Below are positions 41,686-49,910 of a stretch of 64,000 nucleotides of DNA, piece by piece. Numbering within the stretch: position 1 is the first letter of the stretch; the number at the start of each line of letters is the position of its first letter. The stretch is from Halarcobacter anaerophilus (GTDB lineage: Bacteria > Campylobacterota > Campylobacteria > Campylobacterales > Arcobacteraceae). A program made the position numbers and the translations under genes. The stretch spans positions 124,001 to 188,000 of the forward strand of contig NZ_CP041070.1 in NCBI RefSeq assembly GCF_006459125.1, read 5' to 3'. The notes under the pieces are model-generated. The model searched no databases. It had not been told where the DNA came from and saw only the letters and a program-made list of their open reading frames with translations.

Positions 41686-43626
41686 TTATTGTACAAAAAG
41701 TGTAGGTACAATCATAGGGTATTTTTTATATTTTCTAATACAATGTTTTCTTACAGTTTTTCTTATTTCATCTTCTAAGATTCTATTATTTTTAAAGATA
41801 CCTTCTTTTGCATTTTTCAAGAAAGTCTCTAATAACTCTTCAATCTCTTTTGCAAAATGTTTGTCATATCTATCCGAAACTAATCCAAAAGATGTAACTT
41901 TAGGTCTATCTACGATTGTTCTGTCGTTTGCATTAATATGTGCAACAATAATAACTACACCTTCATTTGCCATTGTTTGTCTATCTATTACTATATCATC
42001 CGATATTTTATGATTTAGTTGATTATCTATATAAACTTTCCCTGTTTTAACTGTTTTTACTTTTTTAAGATATTTCGGGCTTACTTCTATTTGCTCACCG
42101 TCACTCATAATATAAGTATTTCTTTCTAAAACTCCGCATGCAATACCTGTTTTTGCATGTTTTACAGCATGATTATACTCTCCGTGAATAGGCATAAAGA
42201 ATTTAGGTTTAACTAATCGAAGCATCAATTTTTGTTCTTCTTGGGCTGCGTGACCTGAAACATGAATTTCGCTGAAATCTTGATAAGCAACAGTTGCTCC
42301 TGCTTTAAGAAGATGATTAATAATTCCTGAAACACTAGCTTCATTTCCGGGGATTGCTTTTGCTGAAAGAATAATTTGATCTCCCGGTTTTATTTTTACA
42401 TGTCTGTGTTCATGAATTGACATTCTATATAAGGCACTCATTGATTCACCTTGACTTCCAGTAGTTACGATTAAAACTTCTTTATCATTGTATTTATTTA
42501 CTTCATGAGCTTCAATAAATTGATCTCTTGGAAATTTTATATATCCCAAGTTCATGGCAATTTCAAGGTTTTTTTCCATTGATCTTCCGATTACGCAAAC
42601 TTTTCTTCCGTATTTCAAGCCATATTCAATTGCTTGTGAGACTCTGTGAATATTTGAAGAGAAAGTAGACATAATAACTCTACCTTTTGCAGATGAGAAT
42701 ATTCTATCAAAAGTAGGAGCAACGGCTCTTTCTGATTTTGTAAATCCCGGTGAATGAGAGTTTGTTGAATCGGACATCAACAATAATACACCTTGTTCCC
42801 CATAATATGCAAGTCTATGAAGATCTGTAGGGAATCCGTCAATTGGAGTATGGTCGATTTTAAAGTCACCTGTATGAATAATAGTACCGGCTTCGGTTTT
42901 TATTGCCAAAGAAGATGAATCAATAATAGAGTGGGTAATATGAATCCATTCTATTTCAAAATCGCCTATTTTTATAGGAACTCTTTTCTCAATAGGTCTA
43001 AAAAGTTTTCTATGTTCTCTCATTTTATGTTCATCAAATTTTGAACCAATCATTTCAAGGGGTAATGAAGTTCCGTAAATAGGGAATTGCATCTCTTTAA
43101 AAAGATAAGGCATTGCACCTATATGATCTTCATGACCATGTGTAATAATTACAGCCGCAATTTTATCTTTTATTTGTCTTAGATATGTAAAATCCGGGAT
43201 TAAAATATCAACACCGTGCATATCTTCATCAGGGAAACTCATCCCAACATCAACGATAATTGCAGATTTTTCTGTCTCTATTACCATCATATTCCCACCG
43301 ATTTCACCTAATCCTCCTAATGGAGTGATTCTTACTTTTGCATTAGTTGAGAGGTTTAATTTATTATGGGGATTTAATCTATCTTTATGAGATTTTTCAT
43401 TTATACTGTGAGCTTTTCTTAAATCATTAATCCAAGAGTTGTTTGCTTTTGAATTATTTGTTTTTGCTCTGTTGTTTGGGTTTCTTCTTCGTCTGTTAGG
43501 ACTTGGTTTTTTCTCGCTTGTCTCTTTTTTAGGAGAAGGTTTTCTTTTTTCTGTTTGATTACCTTCTGGCTTCGTAGTTTTTTTAGCTATCTCGTTTTCT
43601 TGATTATTAGCTTTGTTGTTTTCCAT
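41686..43626 (-). CDS. rnj: Ribonuclease J
   Basis: RNase J is a zinc metallo-beta-lactamase ribonuclease with 5' exonuclease and endonuclease activity, central to mRNA decay in Campylobacterota, which lack RNase E. It has 646 residues. The N-terminal 85 or so are Lys/Asn/Pro-rich and disordered, as in the H. pylori enzyme. The metal motif THGHEDHIGA lies near residue 160, and the beta-CASP region contains SGHAAQEEQKLML and PIHGEYNHAVKHA. It overlaps rsmA by 20 bases. The DEAD-box helicase at 23.6 kb is a candidate partner by analogy with RhpA of H. pylori. Confidence 0.95.
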   Translation of the reverse strand: MENNKANNQENEIAKKTTKPEGNQTEKRKPSPKKETSEKKPSPNRRRRNPNNRAKTNNSKANNSWINDLRKAHSINEKSHKDRLNPHNKLNLSTNAKVRITPLGGLGEIGGNMMVIETEKSAIIVDVGMSFPDEDMHGVDILIPDFTYLRQIKDKIAAVIITHGHEDHIGAMPYLFKEMQFPIYGTSLPLEMIGSKFDEHKMREHRKLFRPIEKRVPIKIGDFEIEWIHITHSIIDSSSLAIKTEAGTIIHTGDFKIDHTPIDGFPTDLHRLAYYGEQGVLLLMSDSTNSHSPGFTKSERAVAPTFDRIFSSAKGRVIMSTFSSNIHRVSQAIEYGLKYGRKVCVIGRSMEKNLEIAMNLGYIKFPRDQFIEAHEVNKYNDKEVLIVTTGSQGESMSALYRMSIHEHRHVKIKPGDQIILSAKAIPGNEASVSGIINHLLKAGATVAYQDFSEIHVSGHAAQEEQKLMLRLVKPKFFMPIHGEYNHAVKHAKTGIACGVLERNTYIMSDGEQIEVSPKYLKKVKTVKTGKVYIDNQLNHKISDDIVIDRQTMANEGVVIIVAHINANDRTIVDRPKVTSFGLVSDRYDKHFAKEIEELLETFLKNAKEGIFKNNRILEDEIRKTVRKHCIRKYKKYPMIVPTLFVQ

Positions 43627-44410
43627 TTTTTACCTTTGTATACATTTGGCTATACAAAGATACGTCAACTTCATGAGGTCTTAAAGTCTCTTTTATATTA
43701 AGTTCATTATAGATATTAGATAAAAACTCTTTTTTATAAAGACCTGATAAATTTTTAAAGAGTTTTTTCCTCGGTTGAGAAAAACAGACTTTTAAAAATT
43801 TTAAAAAATCTTTATCTAATTCCACTTTTTCTTTTTTTGAAATATAAAGAATTGATGAGACCACTTTGGGTGGCGGATCAAAAGATTCAGGCGGAACATC
43901 AAACAGTATTCTTGCCTCTTTTGACACTAATTCAGTAATTATTGAAAGTGAAGAGTACTCTTTATTATTTACTTTTGCAGTAAATTTTTGAGCAACTTCT
44001 CTTTGTATCATTACTATTATATTCTCACAATTTATATCTTCAAATGCTCTTAATATAATATTTGTTGCAATATAGTAAGGCAGATTTGCTATTAAATCGT
44101 ATTTACTTTTATACAAACTACCTTTTTCATCCCAAGCTTTCAAAACATCTGTGTGGATTAGTTCAAAACGCTTGTTTTCAATTTCAATTGCAAATTTTGA
44201 CTTTAAAACAGCTATTAAATCTGTGTCGACTTCATAAGCTGTTGTATCTTTGTACTTGACTAAATTTTCCGTCAAATCACCTAATCCAGGCCCAATTTCT
44301 ACAATATGATTACTGTTTTTGGGCATCGATTGGATGATCATTGATAAAATGTTTTTGTCTTTTAAGAAATTTTGTCCGAATTTCTTTTTTGCAATTATAC
44401 TCTTTTTCAT
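43607..44410 (-). CDS. rsmA: 16S rRNA dimethyladenosine transferase
   Basis: RsmA (KsgA) dimethylates two adjacent adenines in the 3' helix of 16S rRNA and checks small-subunit assembly. The 267-residue protein opens with KKFGQNFLKDKNIL and has the SAM-binding motif VEIGPGLGDLTENL. The catalytic NLPYYIATNIIL follows, with the C-terminal ESFDPPPKVVSSI. It is complete. It heads the minus-strand run and is divergent from hisF across 74 bases. Confidence 0.96.
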   Translation of the reverse strand: MKKSIIAKKKFGQNFLKDKNILSMIIQSMPKNSNHIVEIGPGLGDLTENLVKYKDTTAYEVDTDLIAVLKSKFAIEIENKRFELIHTDVLKAWDEKGSLYKSKYDLIANLPYYIATNIILRAFEDINCENIIVMIQREVAQKFTAKVNNKEYSSLSIITELVSKEARILFDVPPESFDPPPKVVSSILYISKKEKVELDKDFLKFLKVCFSQPRKKLFKNLSGLYKKEFLSNIYNELNIKETLRPHEVDVSLYSQMYTKVKNGKQQS

Positions 44411-44484
44411 TAGAATAAAAAGTATATCTGCTTTTAACTTACAATTAGATAAGATTATTTTCTATTAAAATTAAGGAATAAATT

Positions 44485-45246
44485 TTGAGTAATTTTGCAA
44501 AAAGAATTATCCCTTGCTTAGATGTAAAAGACGGAAGAGTTGTAAAAGGCGTAAACTTTGTAGGTCTTAGGGATGCCGGAGATCCTGTCGAAGTAGCAAA
44601 AAGATACAACAATGAAGGTGCAGACGAACTAGCATTTCTTGATATTACTGCAAGCCACGAAAACAGGGATACGATTGTAGATATCGTAAGAGATGTAGCT
44701 AAAGAGGTTTTTATCCCTTTAACAGTCGGTGGAGGGATTAGAAAACTAGAAGATATCTATAAATTACTAAATGTCGGATGTGATAAAGTATCAATAAACT
44801 CTTCAGCTGTTTCAAATCCTGATTTTATAAATCAAGGGGCAAAAAGATTCGGTAGTCAATGTATTGTTGTTGCGATTGACGTAAAAAAAGTGGAAGATGG
44901 CTCTTATCATGTTTTTGTAAAAGGCGGTAGAGAAGATACCGGACTTGATGCAGAACAATGGGCAAAAGAGGTTTATGACAGAGGTGCAGGAGAAATTCTT
45001 TTAACCTCAATGGATACAGACGGAGCAAAATCCGGATTTGAATTAAATATTACAGAAAAAATATCATCTTTGGTGGATATCCCCGTAATTGCAAGCGGTG
45101 GAGCAGGAACTATGGAGCATATAAAAGAGGCTTTTGAACATGGTGCAAGTGCAGCTTTAGCCGCTTCAATTTTTCACTTTAAAGAGATAGATATAATGGA
45201 ACTAAAACATTACCTAAGAGAGAATAATATACCCGTAAGGATATAA
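44485..45246 (+). CDS. hisF: Imidazole glycerol phosphate synthase subunit HisF
   Basis: HisF is the cyclase half of the HisHF enzyme of histidine synthesis. The 253-residue TIM barrel has the catalytic Asp residues in [16 protein letters not shown] and [13 protein letters not shown], and phosphate loops in GGGIRKLED and [10 protein letters not shown]. The start codon is TTG, set by SD AAGGA seven bases before and by the family's [13 protein letters not shown] opening. hisH is not adjacent. The SIMPL gene follows after one base. Confidence 0.97.
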   Translation: MSNFAKRIIPCLDVKDGRVVKGVNFVGLRDAGDPVEVAKRYNNEGADELAFLDITASHENRDTIVDIVRDVAKEVFIPLTVGGGIRKLEDIYKLLNVGCDKVSINSSAVSNPDFINQGAKRFGSQCIVVAIDVKKVEDGSYHVFVKGGREDTGLDAEQWAKEVYDRGAGEILLTSMDTDGAKSGFELNITEKISSLVDIPVIASGGAGTMEHIKEAFEHGASAALAASIFHFKEIDIMELKHYLRENNIPVRI

Positions 45247-45247
45247 T

Positions 45248-45916
45248 ATGAAATTTTTAAACCTACTATTAATACCGGCTTCTTTGTTCTCTTTTGAACT
45301 GGAATTTTCAAAAGAGTTTACACACCAGCTTCCCCATGACACTTTAAGTGCAAAGTTATTAATTACAATTGAAGATGAAACAGAGAGTATCGTTAATAAT
45401 AGGTTTAAAGTTTTTAGTAAAAAAATAAACTCCTTTGATAAAGTAGAAAAGAAACTTGAAAAGTTTAATATCAAGCCAAGATATAGACACCTTGACAGTA
45501 CACCAAGAATTATTGGATATAAAGGTGAATTAAAATATGAATTAAATTCATATAAAGCAAGAGATATGCATGATTTTATATCTGAGGTTACAGAATTAAA
45601 AAAATATAGAGATACAAACGTATCTGTAAGTAATCTAGCTTGGAGTGTAAGAGAAGATACCTATAATGTTACTTTAGATTTGTTAAGGCTTGAAGCTATT
45701 AATTGGGCAGATAGATATGCAAACAATTTGTCAAATGACTTAAATAAAAATTGTGTGGTTAGGAAAATTGTGATAGACAAAGATATTATCAATGATGCTA
45801 AAAATAAAAATATTTTATATAGCAGTAGTTTTACAGGTTCAAAAGGTTTTGATGTTCCCGATGCAAAAGAGGAGAGGGTAACTGTTTACTCAAAATATTT
45901 TATGGAGTGCAAATGA
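45248..45916 (+). CDS. SIMPL (DUF541)-like exported protein
   Basis: This is a probably exported protein of 222 residues with a short signal MKFLNLLLIPASLFS. The body resembles SIMPL/DUF541 proteins: repeated beta strands and helices with KVEKKLEKFNIKPRY, RIIGYKGELKYELNS and NVSVSNLAWSVREDTYN. The function of the family is poorly known; some members are periplasmic. It is one base after hisF and its stop overlaps the next ATG (ATGA), so three genes are read together. Confidence 0.65.
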   Translation: MKFLNLLLIPASLFSFELEFSKEFTHQLPHDTLSAKLLITIEDETESIVNNRFKVFSKKINSFDKVEKKLEKFNIKPRYRHLDSTPRIIGYKGELKYELNSYKARDMHDFISEVTELKKYRDTNVSVSNLAWSVREDTYNVTLDLLRLEAINWADRYANNLSNDLNKNCVVRKIVIDKDIINDAKNKNILYSSSFTGSKGFDVPDAKEERVTVYSKYFMECK

Positions 45917-46449
45917 TTGTATGTGCAGGAAGAAACGAAACTTTTAATTTTGCTCAGCCTATAGGAGTAGGATTAATAGAGAGTTCTATCAACTTAACAA
46001 GAATTGCTCTTTTTGATAAACCTGATTTTTTATTGTTTATCGGAACTGCAGGAAGTTACGGAAACTATAATATTTTTGATATTGTAGAGTCTAAAAGAGC
46101 AGCTAATTTAGAACTTTCATTTTTGAGCAATGATTCATATACTCCTTTAGATAATGTATTAGAATCGGATAATAAGATGGTAAAAAATGATACCATAGTT
46201 AATAGTTCAAATTATATAACAACAAATTTTGAATTGTCTAAACATTATAATGAGTATGGAATAGGAATAGAAAATATGGAATTTTTTTCTGTATTACAAG
46301 TAGCAAAAGAGTTTGAAATACCTGTTGCGGGAATATTTATCGTAACAAATTATACAAAAAAAGATGCACACAAAGAGTTCCTTTCTAATCATGATGAAGC
46401 AATGAAACGTTTAACTAAATATCTAATAGAGAAGCAAATAATAAAATAG
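45913..46449 (+). CDS. Short PNP/MTAN-like nucleosidase or phosphorylase family protein
   Basis: This 178-residue protein resembles the purine nucleoside phosphorylase / MTA-SAH nucleosidase superfamily. GTAGSYGNYNI matches the GTAG ribose/phosphate loop, and GIGIENMEFFSVLQVAK matches the conserved ME motif. The position of the catalytic Asp in MTAN (ISD) reads VTNY, so it has Asn, as trimeric phosphorylases do. It is about 50 residues shorter than usual. The ATG at 45913 overlaps the SIMPL stop; a GTG at 45907 is possible. The substrate is uncertain. Confidence 0.6.
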   Translation: MIVCAGRNETFNFAQPIGVGLIESSINLTRIALFDKPDFLLFIGTAGSYGNYNIFDIVESKRAANLELSFLSNDSYTPLDNVLESDNKMVKNDTIVNSSNYITTNFELSKHYNEYGIGIENMEFFSVLQVAKEFEIPVAGIFIVTNYTKKDAHKEFLSNHDEAMKRLTKYLIEKQIIK

Positions 46450-46462
46450 TTTCACGTGAAAC
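46449..46462. promoter_or_regulatory. parS: Second parS-like site
   Basis: GTTTCACGTGAAAC is a perfect 14-base core of the ParB site; the outer pair differs from the consensus (A and G flank it). It starts at the stop codon of the nucleosidase-like gene, 5.4 kb from the kdsD site. Confidence 0.72.
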
Positions 46463-46470
46463 GTCGTATA

Positions 46471-46496
46471 AAAAACGTGAACTGCTTCACGTTTTT
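46471..46496. terminator. Perfect hairpin 1 of the repeat element
   Basis: AAAAACGTGAA (46471-46481), loop CTGC, and the exact complement (46486-46496) give an 11-bp stem ending in TTTTT. It lies just after the nucleosidase-like gene and would work as a terminator for the hisF transcript. Confidence 0.7.
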
Positions 46497-46607
46497 AGAC
46501 GTTGAAAACGAAGTGGTATGCAGAGCATCCACGAAGTTCGGGAAACGCCAGTATTGAAAGTGAGGGATATAATAACTTGTTCATAGAACTTGAGAAACAC
46601 CGTTAAG

Positions 46608-46631
46608 AAAATGTGAACTGCTTCACATTTT
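46608..46631. terminator. Perfect hairpin 2 of the repeat element
   Basis: AAAATGTGAA (46608-46617), loop CTGC, and its complement (46622-46631). Compared with hairpin 1, the C-G pair has become T-A on both sides, so pairing is kept. A T run follows. Confidence 0.6.
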
Positions 46632-46790
46632 TAGGTGTTGAAAACGAAGTGGTATGCAGAGCATCCACGAAGTTCGGGAAACATCAGTGTTGAAAACGAA
46701 GTGATCTGCAAAGCAGACATGAAGTTCAAAAAACAACAATATTAAAAACAAAATAAAAATATTTAAAGCAGATAAATAAAAAGGAAAATA

Positions 46791-47858
46791 TTGAATTCAA
46801 TATATGATTACACATTAGATGAATTAAAAGAAAAGTTAAAACCTAGCTTTAGAGCAAAGCAGGTTTATAATTGGTTATATAAAAAATACGTAACTTCATA
46901 TGAACAGATGAAGAATCTTCCTAAAGAGTTGATTGATGATTTAAAAGAGAATTATCCGATTAATATTATGGAAATAGTAAAAAGAGAGAAGAGTCTTGAC
47001 GGAAGTATAAAATATCTTTTTAAATTAAGAGACGGTCATACGGTAGAAGCTGTTTTATTACTAATGAAGAAGAAGATTACAAATGATAAAGGTGAAGTTG
47101 AACAAAGCGAAAAATTTACCGTATGTATCTCAACACAAGTTGGATGTAAAGTCGGATGCAGCTTTTGTCTTACTGCAAAAGGTGGCTTTGTAAGAAATCT
47201 TACCGTAGGTGAAATAGTAAATCAAATAGTTCAAGTAAAAAGAGATAATCAAATAGCCCAAAACAAATCTTTAAATATTGTTTTTATGGGAATGGGTGAA
47301 CCTTTAGACAATTATGATAACTTTGTTCATTCTGTTAAAGTCTTTTCTGAACTTGAGGGATTGGCAATTAGTAGAAGAAGACAAACTGTTTCAACTTCAG
47401 GATTATCGACAAAAATAGAAAAACTAGGAAATGAAGATTTAGGAATTCAACTTGCAATATCTTTACACGCTGTTGATGATGAATTAAGAAGCGAATTGAT
47501 TCCTATGAATAAAGCATATAATATAAAATCAATTATTGATGCCGTTAAAAAATTTCCGGTTGATACAAGAAAAAAAGTAATGTTTGAATATTTGGTTATT
47601 AAAAACAAAAATGATGATATTGAATCTGCAAAAAAACTTTTAAAACTTTTAGACGGAATAAAAGCAAAAGTAAATTTAATATATTTTAATCCATATCCAG
47701 GTACATCATATCAAAGACCACAAAGGGATGATATGCTAAAATTCCAAGAATATTTAATAAGCAAAGGTCTACTTTGTACTATTAGAGAATCAAAAGGTCT
47801 TGATATCTCGGCTGCATGTGGACAACTTAAAGAGAAGGAAGCCAATGGGAGCGCTTGA
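46791..47858 (+). CDS. rlmN: Dual-specificity 23S rRNA/tRNA adenine-C2 methyltransferase
   Basis: RlmN is a radical-SAM enzyme that methylates A2503 of 23S rRNA and A37 of some tRNAs. The CxxxCxxC iron-sulfur motif is CKVGCSFC near residue 119. The two reactive cysteines are that region's partner Cys and the C-terminal one in SAACGQLKE. VFMGMGEPLDNYDN and SRRRQTVSTSG are diagnostic. The start codon is TTG with SD AAGGAAA seven bases before it. The last codons overlap a small membrane-protein gene. Confidence 0.95.
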   Translation: MNSIYDYTLDELKEKLKPSFRAKQVYNWLYKKYVTSYEQMKNLPKELIDDLKENYPINIMEIVKREKSLDGSIKYLFKLRDGHTVEAVLLLMKKKITNDKGEVEQSEKFTVCISTQVGCKVGCSFCLTAKGGFVRNLTVGEIVNQIVQVKRDNQIAQNKSLNIVFMGMGEPLDNYDNFVHSVKVFSELEGLAISRRRQTVSTSGLSTKIEKLGNEDLGIQLAISLHAVDDELRSELIPMNKAYNIKSIIDAVKKFPVDTRKKVMFEYLVIKNKNDDIESAKKLLKLLDGIKAKVNLIYFNPYPGTSYQRPQRDDMLKFQEYLISKGLLCTIRESKGLDISAACGQLKEKEANGSA

Positions 47859-47952
47859 TTATGCAATGTTGATTTTTATTGCAGCTGTTGCAATATTTTC
47901 TGCAATAGGATTTTTTATTAATAATAGAGATACAAAAGACAAAAAAGAATAA
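47845..47952 (+). CDS. 35-residue single-span membrane protein
   Basis: A short frame begins with ATG inside the last codons of rlmN (14-base overlap) after SD AAGGAAG. It encodes a 35-residue peptide: an N-terminal MGALDYAML, a hydrophobic helix of about 18 residues (IFIAAVAIFSAIGFF region), then a charged tail NNRDTKDKKE. The pattern of a good SD, an overlap, a membrane span and a positive-inside tail supports a real gene. gltX starts eight bases after its stop. Function unknown; it is small enough to be missed by standard gene finding. Confidence 0.65.
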   Translation: MGALDYAMLIFIAAVAIFSAIGFFINNRDTKDKKE

Positions 47953-47960
47953 GGAAGATT

Positions 47961-49373
47961 ATGGCTGTTACTAGATTTGCTCCAAGTCCTACGGGATATT
48001 TACATATTGGAGGATTAAGAACTGCACTTTATAGCTATTTATGGGCTAGAAAAACAAAAGGTCAATTCAGATTAAGAATTGAAGATACGGATACTCAAAG
48101 AAATAATGAAGATGCTATGAAAGCAATTCTTGAAGCCTTTGAGTGGGTAGGTATGGATTTCGACGGTGAAGTTGAATATCAATCAAAAAGATTGGATATT
48201 TATAAAGAGTATATTCAAAAACTTTTAGATGAAGGAAATGCATACTACTGTTATATGACAAAAGAGGAGCTTGATGCTTTAAGAGAAAAGCAAATGGCAA
48301 ATAAGCAGACACCTAGATATGACGGAACATGGAGACCTGAAGAGGGGAAAACTCTTCCTTTAATTCCTGAAGGTGTAGAACCTGTAGTTAGAATAAAAGC
48401 TCCAAAAGAGGGAATGATTACATTTATAGACGGAGTTAAGTCTATTATGAATTTTAACTGTTCTGAAGTTGATGATTTTGTAATTGCAAGATCAAACGGA
48501 ATGCCTACATACAATTTTGTTGTTACTATTGATGATGCTTTAATGGGAATAACAGATGTAATAAGAGGTGATGACCATTTAACAAATACTGCAAAACAAA
48601 TTATTATTTATGAAGCATTGGGATTTAATATTCCTAAATTTTATCATGTGCCTATGATAAATAATCCCCAAGGTAAAAAGCTTTCAAAAAGAGACGGTGC
48701 TTTAGATGTGATGGAGTATAAAAGACAAGGTTTCCTTCCTGAAACACTTTTAAACTTTTTAGTAAGATTAGGATGGTCTCACGGAGATCAAGAAATTTTT
48801 TCTATGGAAGAGATGTTAGAATTATTTGATCCTTCAAATATTAACAAATCAGCTTCTTCATATAATGAGGAAAAACTTTTATGGCTAAACTCTCATTATA
48901 TAAAAAATGTTTCAAATGAAAGATTGGCAAATGAGCTGGAATATTTTGACTGTCATATAAAAGGACATGATAAAAAAGAGATAATTTTAGATCTTTGCAA
49001 AGAGAGAGCTCAAACTCTGATTGAACTAAAAGAGGCAATTAATAAAATTATTCTTAGACCGACTTCATATGAAGCTAAAGGAACAAAAAAATTTATTAAA
49101 GAAGATACTATAAAATTTTTAGAAGTCTATTTACAAACATTGGAAGAGAATAAAGAGTCTTTGCATTTAGCTTGTGATTATGAAGTAATAACAAAACCTT
49201 TTATAGAAAAATTTGAGCTTAAATTTCCTCAACTTTTTCAACCTATAAGAATTTCATTGACAGGTGGAACACAAGCACCGTCAGTTTATGATATTATGGC
49301 AGTATTAGGTTTTGAAGAGGTAAAAAGTAGAATTTTAACTGCAATTGAGAGAAATTTTGGTAAAGAAGCGTAA
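47961..49373 (+). CDS. gltX: Glutamate--tRNA ligase
   Basis: This class I aminoacyl-tRNA synthetase has 470 residues. The HIGH motif is in RFAPSPTGYLHIGGL (residues 5-19) and the KMSKS-like loop is GKKLSKRDGA near residue 240. RIEDTDTQRN and GDDHLTNTAKQI are also conserved. Bacteria with GatCAB, as here, often have a non-discriminating or duplicated GltX, so this copy may charge tRNA-Glu, tRNA-Gln or both. It follows the 35-residue gene closely. Confidence 0.96.
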   Translation: MAVTRFAPSPTGYLHIGGLRTALYSYLWARKTKGQFRLRIEDTDTQRNNEDAMKAILEAFEWVGMDFDGEVEYQSKRLDIYKEYIQKLLDEGNAYYCYMTKEELDALREKQMANKQTPRYDGTWRPEEGKTLPLIPEGVEPVVRIKAPKEGMITFIDGVKSIMNFNCSEVDDFVIARSNGMPTYNFVVTIDDALMGITDVIRGDDHLTNTAKQIIIYEALGFNIPKFYHVPMINNPQGKKLSKRDGALDVMEYKRQGFLPETLLNFLVRLGWSHGDQEIFSMEEMLELFDPSNINKSASSYNEEKLLWLNSHYIKNVSNERLANELEYFDCHIKGHDKKEIILDLCKERAQTLIELKEAINKIILRPTSYEAKGTKKFIKEDTIKFLEVYLQTLEENKESLHLACDYEVITKPFIEKFELKFPQLFQPIRISLTGGTQAPSVYDIMAVLGFEEVKSRILTAIERNFGKEA

Positions 49374-49441
49374 AAAGACTTGCCAAAAATAAATTAAAAA
49401 GGCATAATATTCATACTTATATGAAAGGAAGAAAAATAAGA

Positions 49442-49708
49442 ATGAATATTTATGTTGGTAATTTGTCGTATAACGTTGATGACAATGGTTTAAAAGATGC
49501 TTTTGAAAAGTTTGGTGAAGTAAAAAGTGCAAAAGTTATTACTGATAGAGAAACAGGAAGATCAAAAGGATTCGGTTTCGTTGAGATGATGACTGAAGTA
49601 AGTGGAAGTCAAGCAATTGAGGAACTAAACGGATCTGAACTTGACGGTAGAACTTTAAGAGTAAACGAAGCTAGACCTAGAGAACAAAGACCTAGAAGAC
49701 AATACTAA
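49442..49708 (+). CDS. RRM-domain RNA-binding protein
   Basis: This single RNA-recognition-motif protein has 88 residues. RNP2 is IYVGNL (residues 3-8) and RNP1 is RSKGFGFVEM near residue 42. A short Arg-rich tail (RPREQRPRRQY) follows. Such proteins resemble the cold-induced Rbp family of cyanobacteria and occur in Campylobacterota. The start is the ATG at 49442, with AAGGAAG before it; an in-frame ATG at 49421 would place that SD inside the gene. Confidence 0.9.
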   Translation: MNIYVGNLSYNVDDNGLKDAFEKFGEVKSAKVITDRETGRSKGFGFVEMMTEVSGSQAIEELNGSELDGRTLRVNEARPREQRPRRQY

Positions 49709-49752
49709 TCATTTAAAAACTAATCAACAATCTAAAATCAAGATTTTTTAAA

Positions 49753-49835
49753 AATATAATGAAACTTGCAAAAGGAGAAAAATCTTGTAGGTTGTTGGTT
49801 TTAGTCATTAGTTAGTCAACAAGTTTCATTATATT
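49753..49835. repeat. 83-bp element bounded by 16-bp perfect inverted repeats
   Basis: The arms at 49753-49768 and 49820-49835 (containing ATAATGAAACTTG and its complement) are perfect over 16 bases and enclose 51 bases. The core contains AAAAGGAG, an SD-like stretch, but no frame of note. It lies between the convergent RRM gene and cusA. It could be a long-stem terminator, a small RNA or a remnant of a miniature mobile element. Confidence 0.6.
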
Positions 49836-49910
49836 AATTGTTTAGCTGTAAGAGAATTATACTAATTAATTGTGGAGTAATTGTGTGCTTTTATTTATTC
49901 CTACTAAAAA

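Larger units (their letters stand above)
46471..46745. repeat. Duplicated hairpin-plus-repeat element (two 136-bp copies)
   Basis: The 341-base gap between the nucleosidase-like gene and rlmN is filled by a tandem structure. Each copy has a hairpin (46471-46496 and 46608-46631) and a 46-base block (46501-46546 and 46637-46682) that is identical in both. Each is followed 52 bases on by a related, diverged block (46553-46606 and 46689-46742). The 46-base block contains its own bulged hairpin around CAGAG. No gene is supported here. Short open frames of 17-18 codons ending in stops run through each block but have no SD or start. Confidence 0.75.

Noticed and set aside
46471-46745. Possible CRISPR array
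   Set aside because: Repeats are not evenly spaced, the spacers are not unique, units differ in length, and no cas gene is near.
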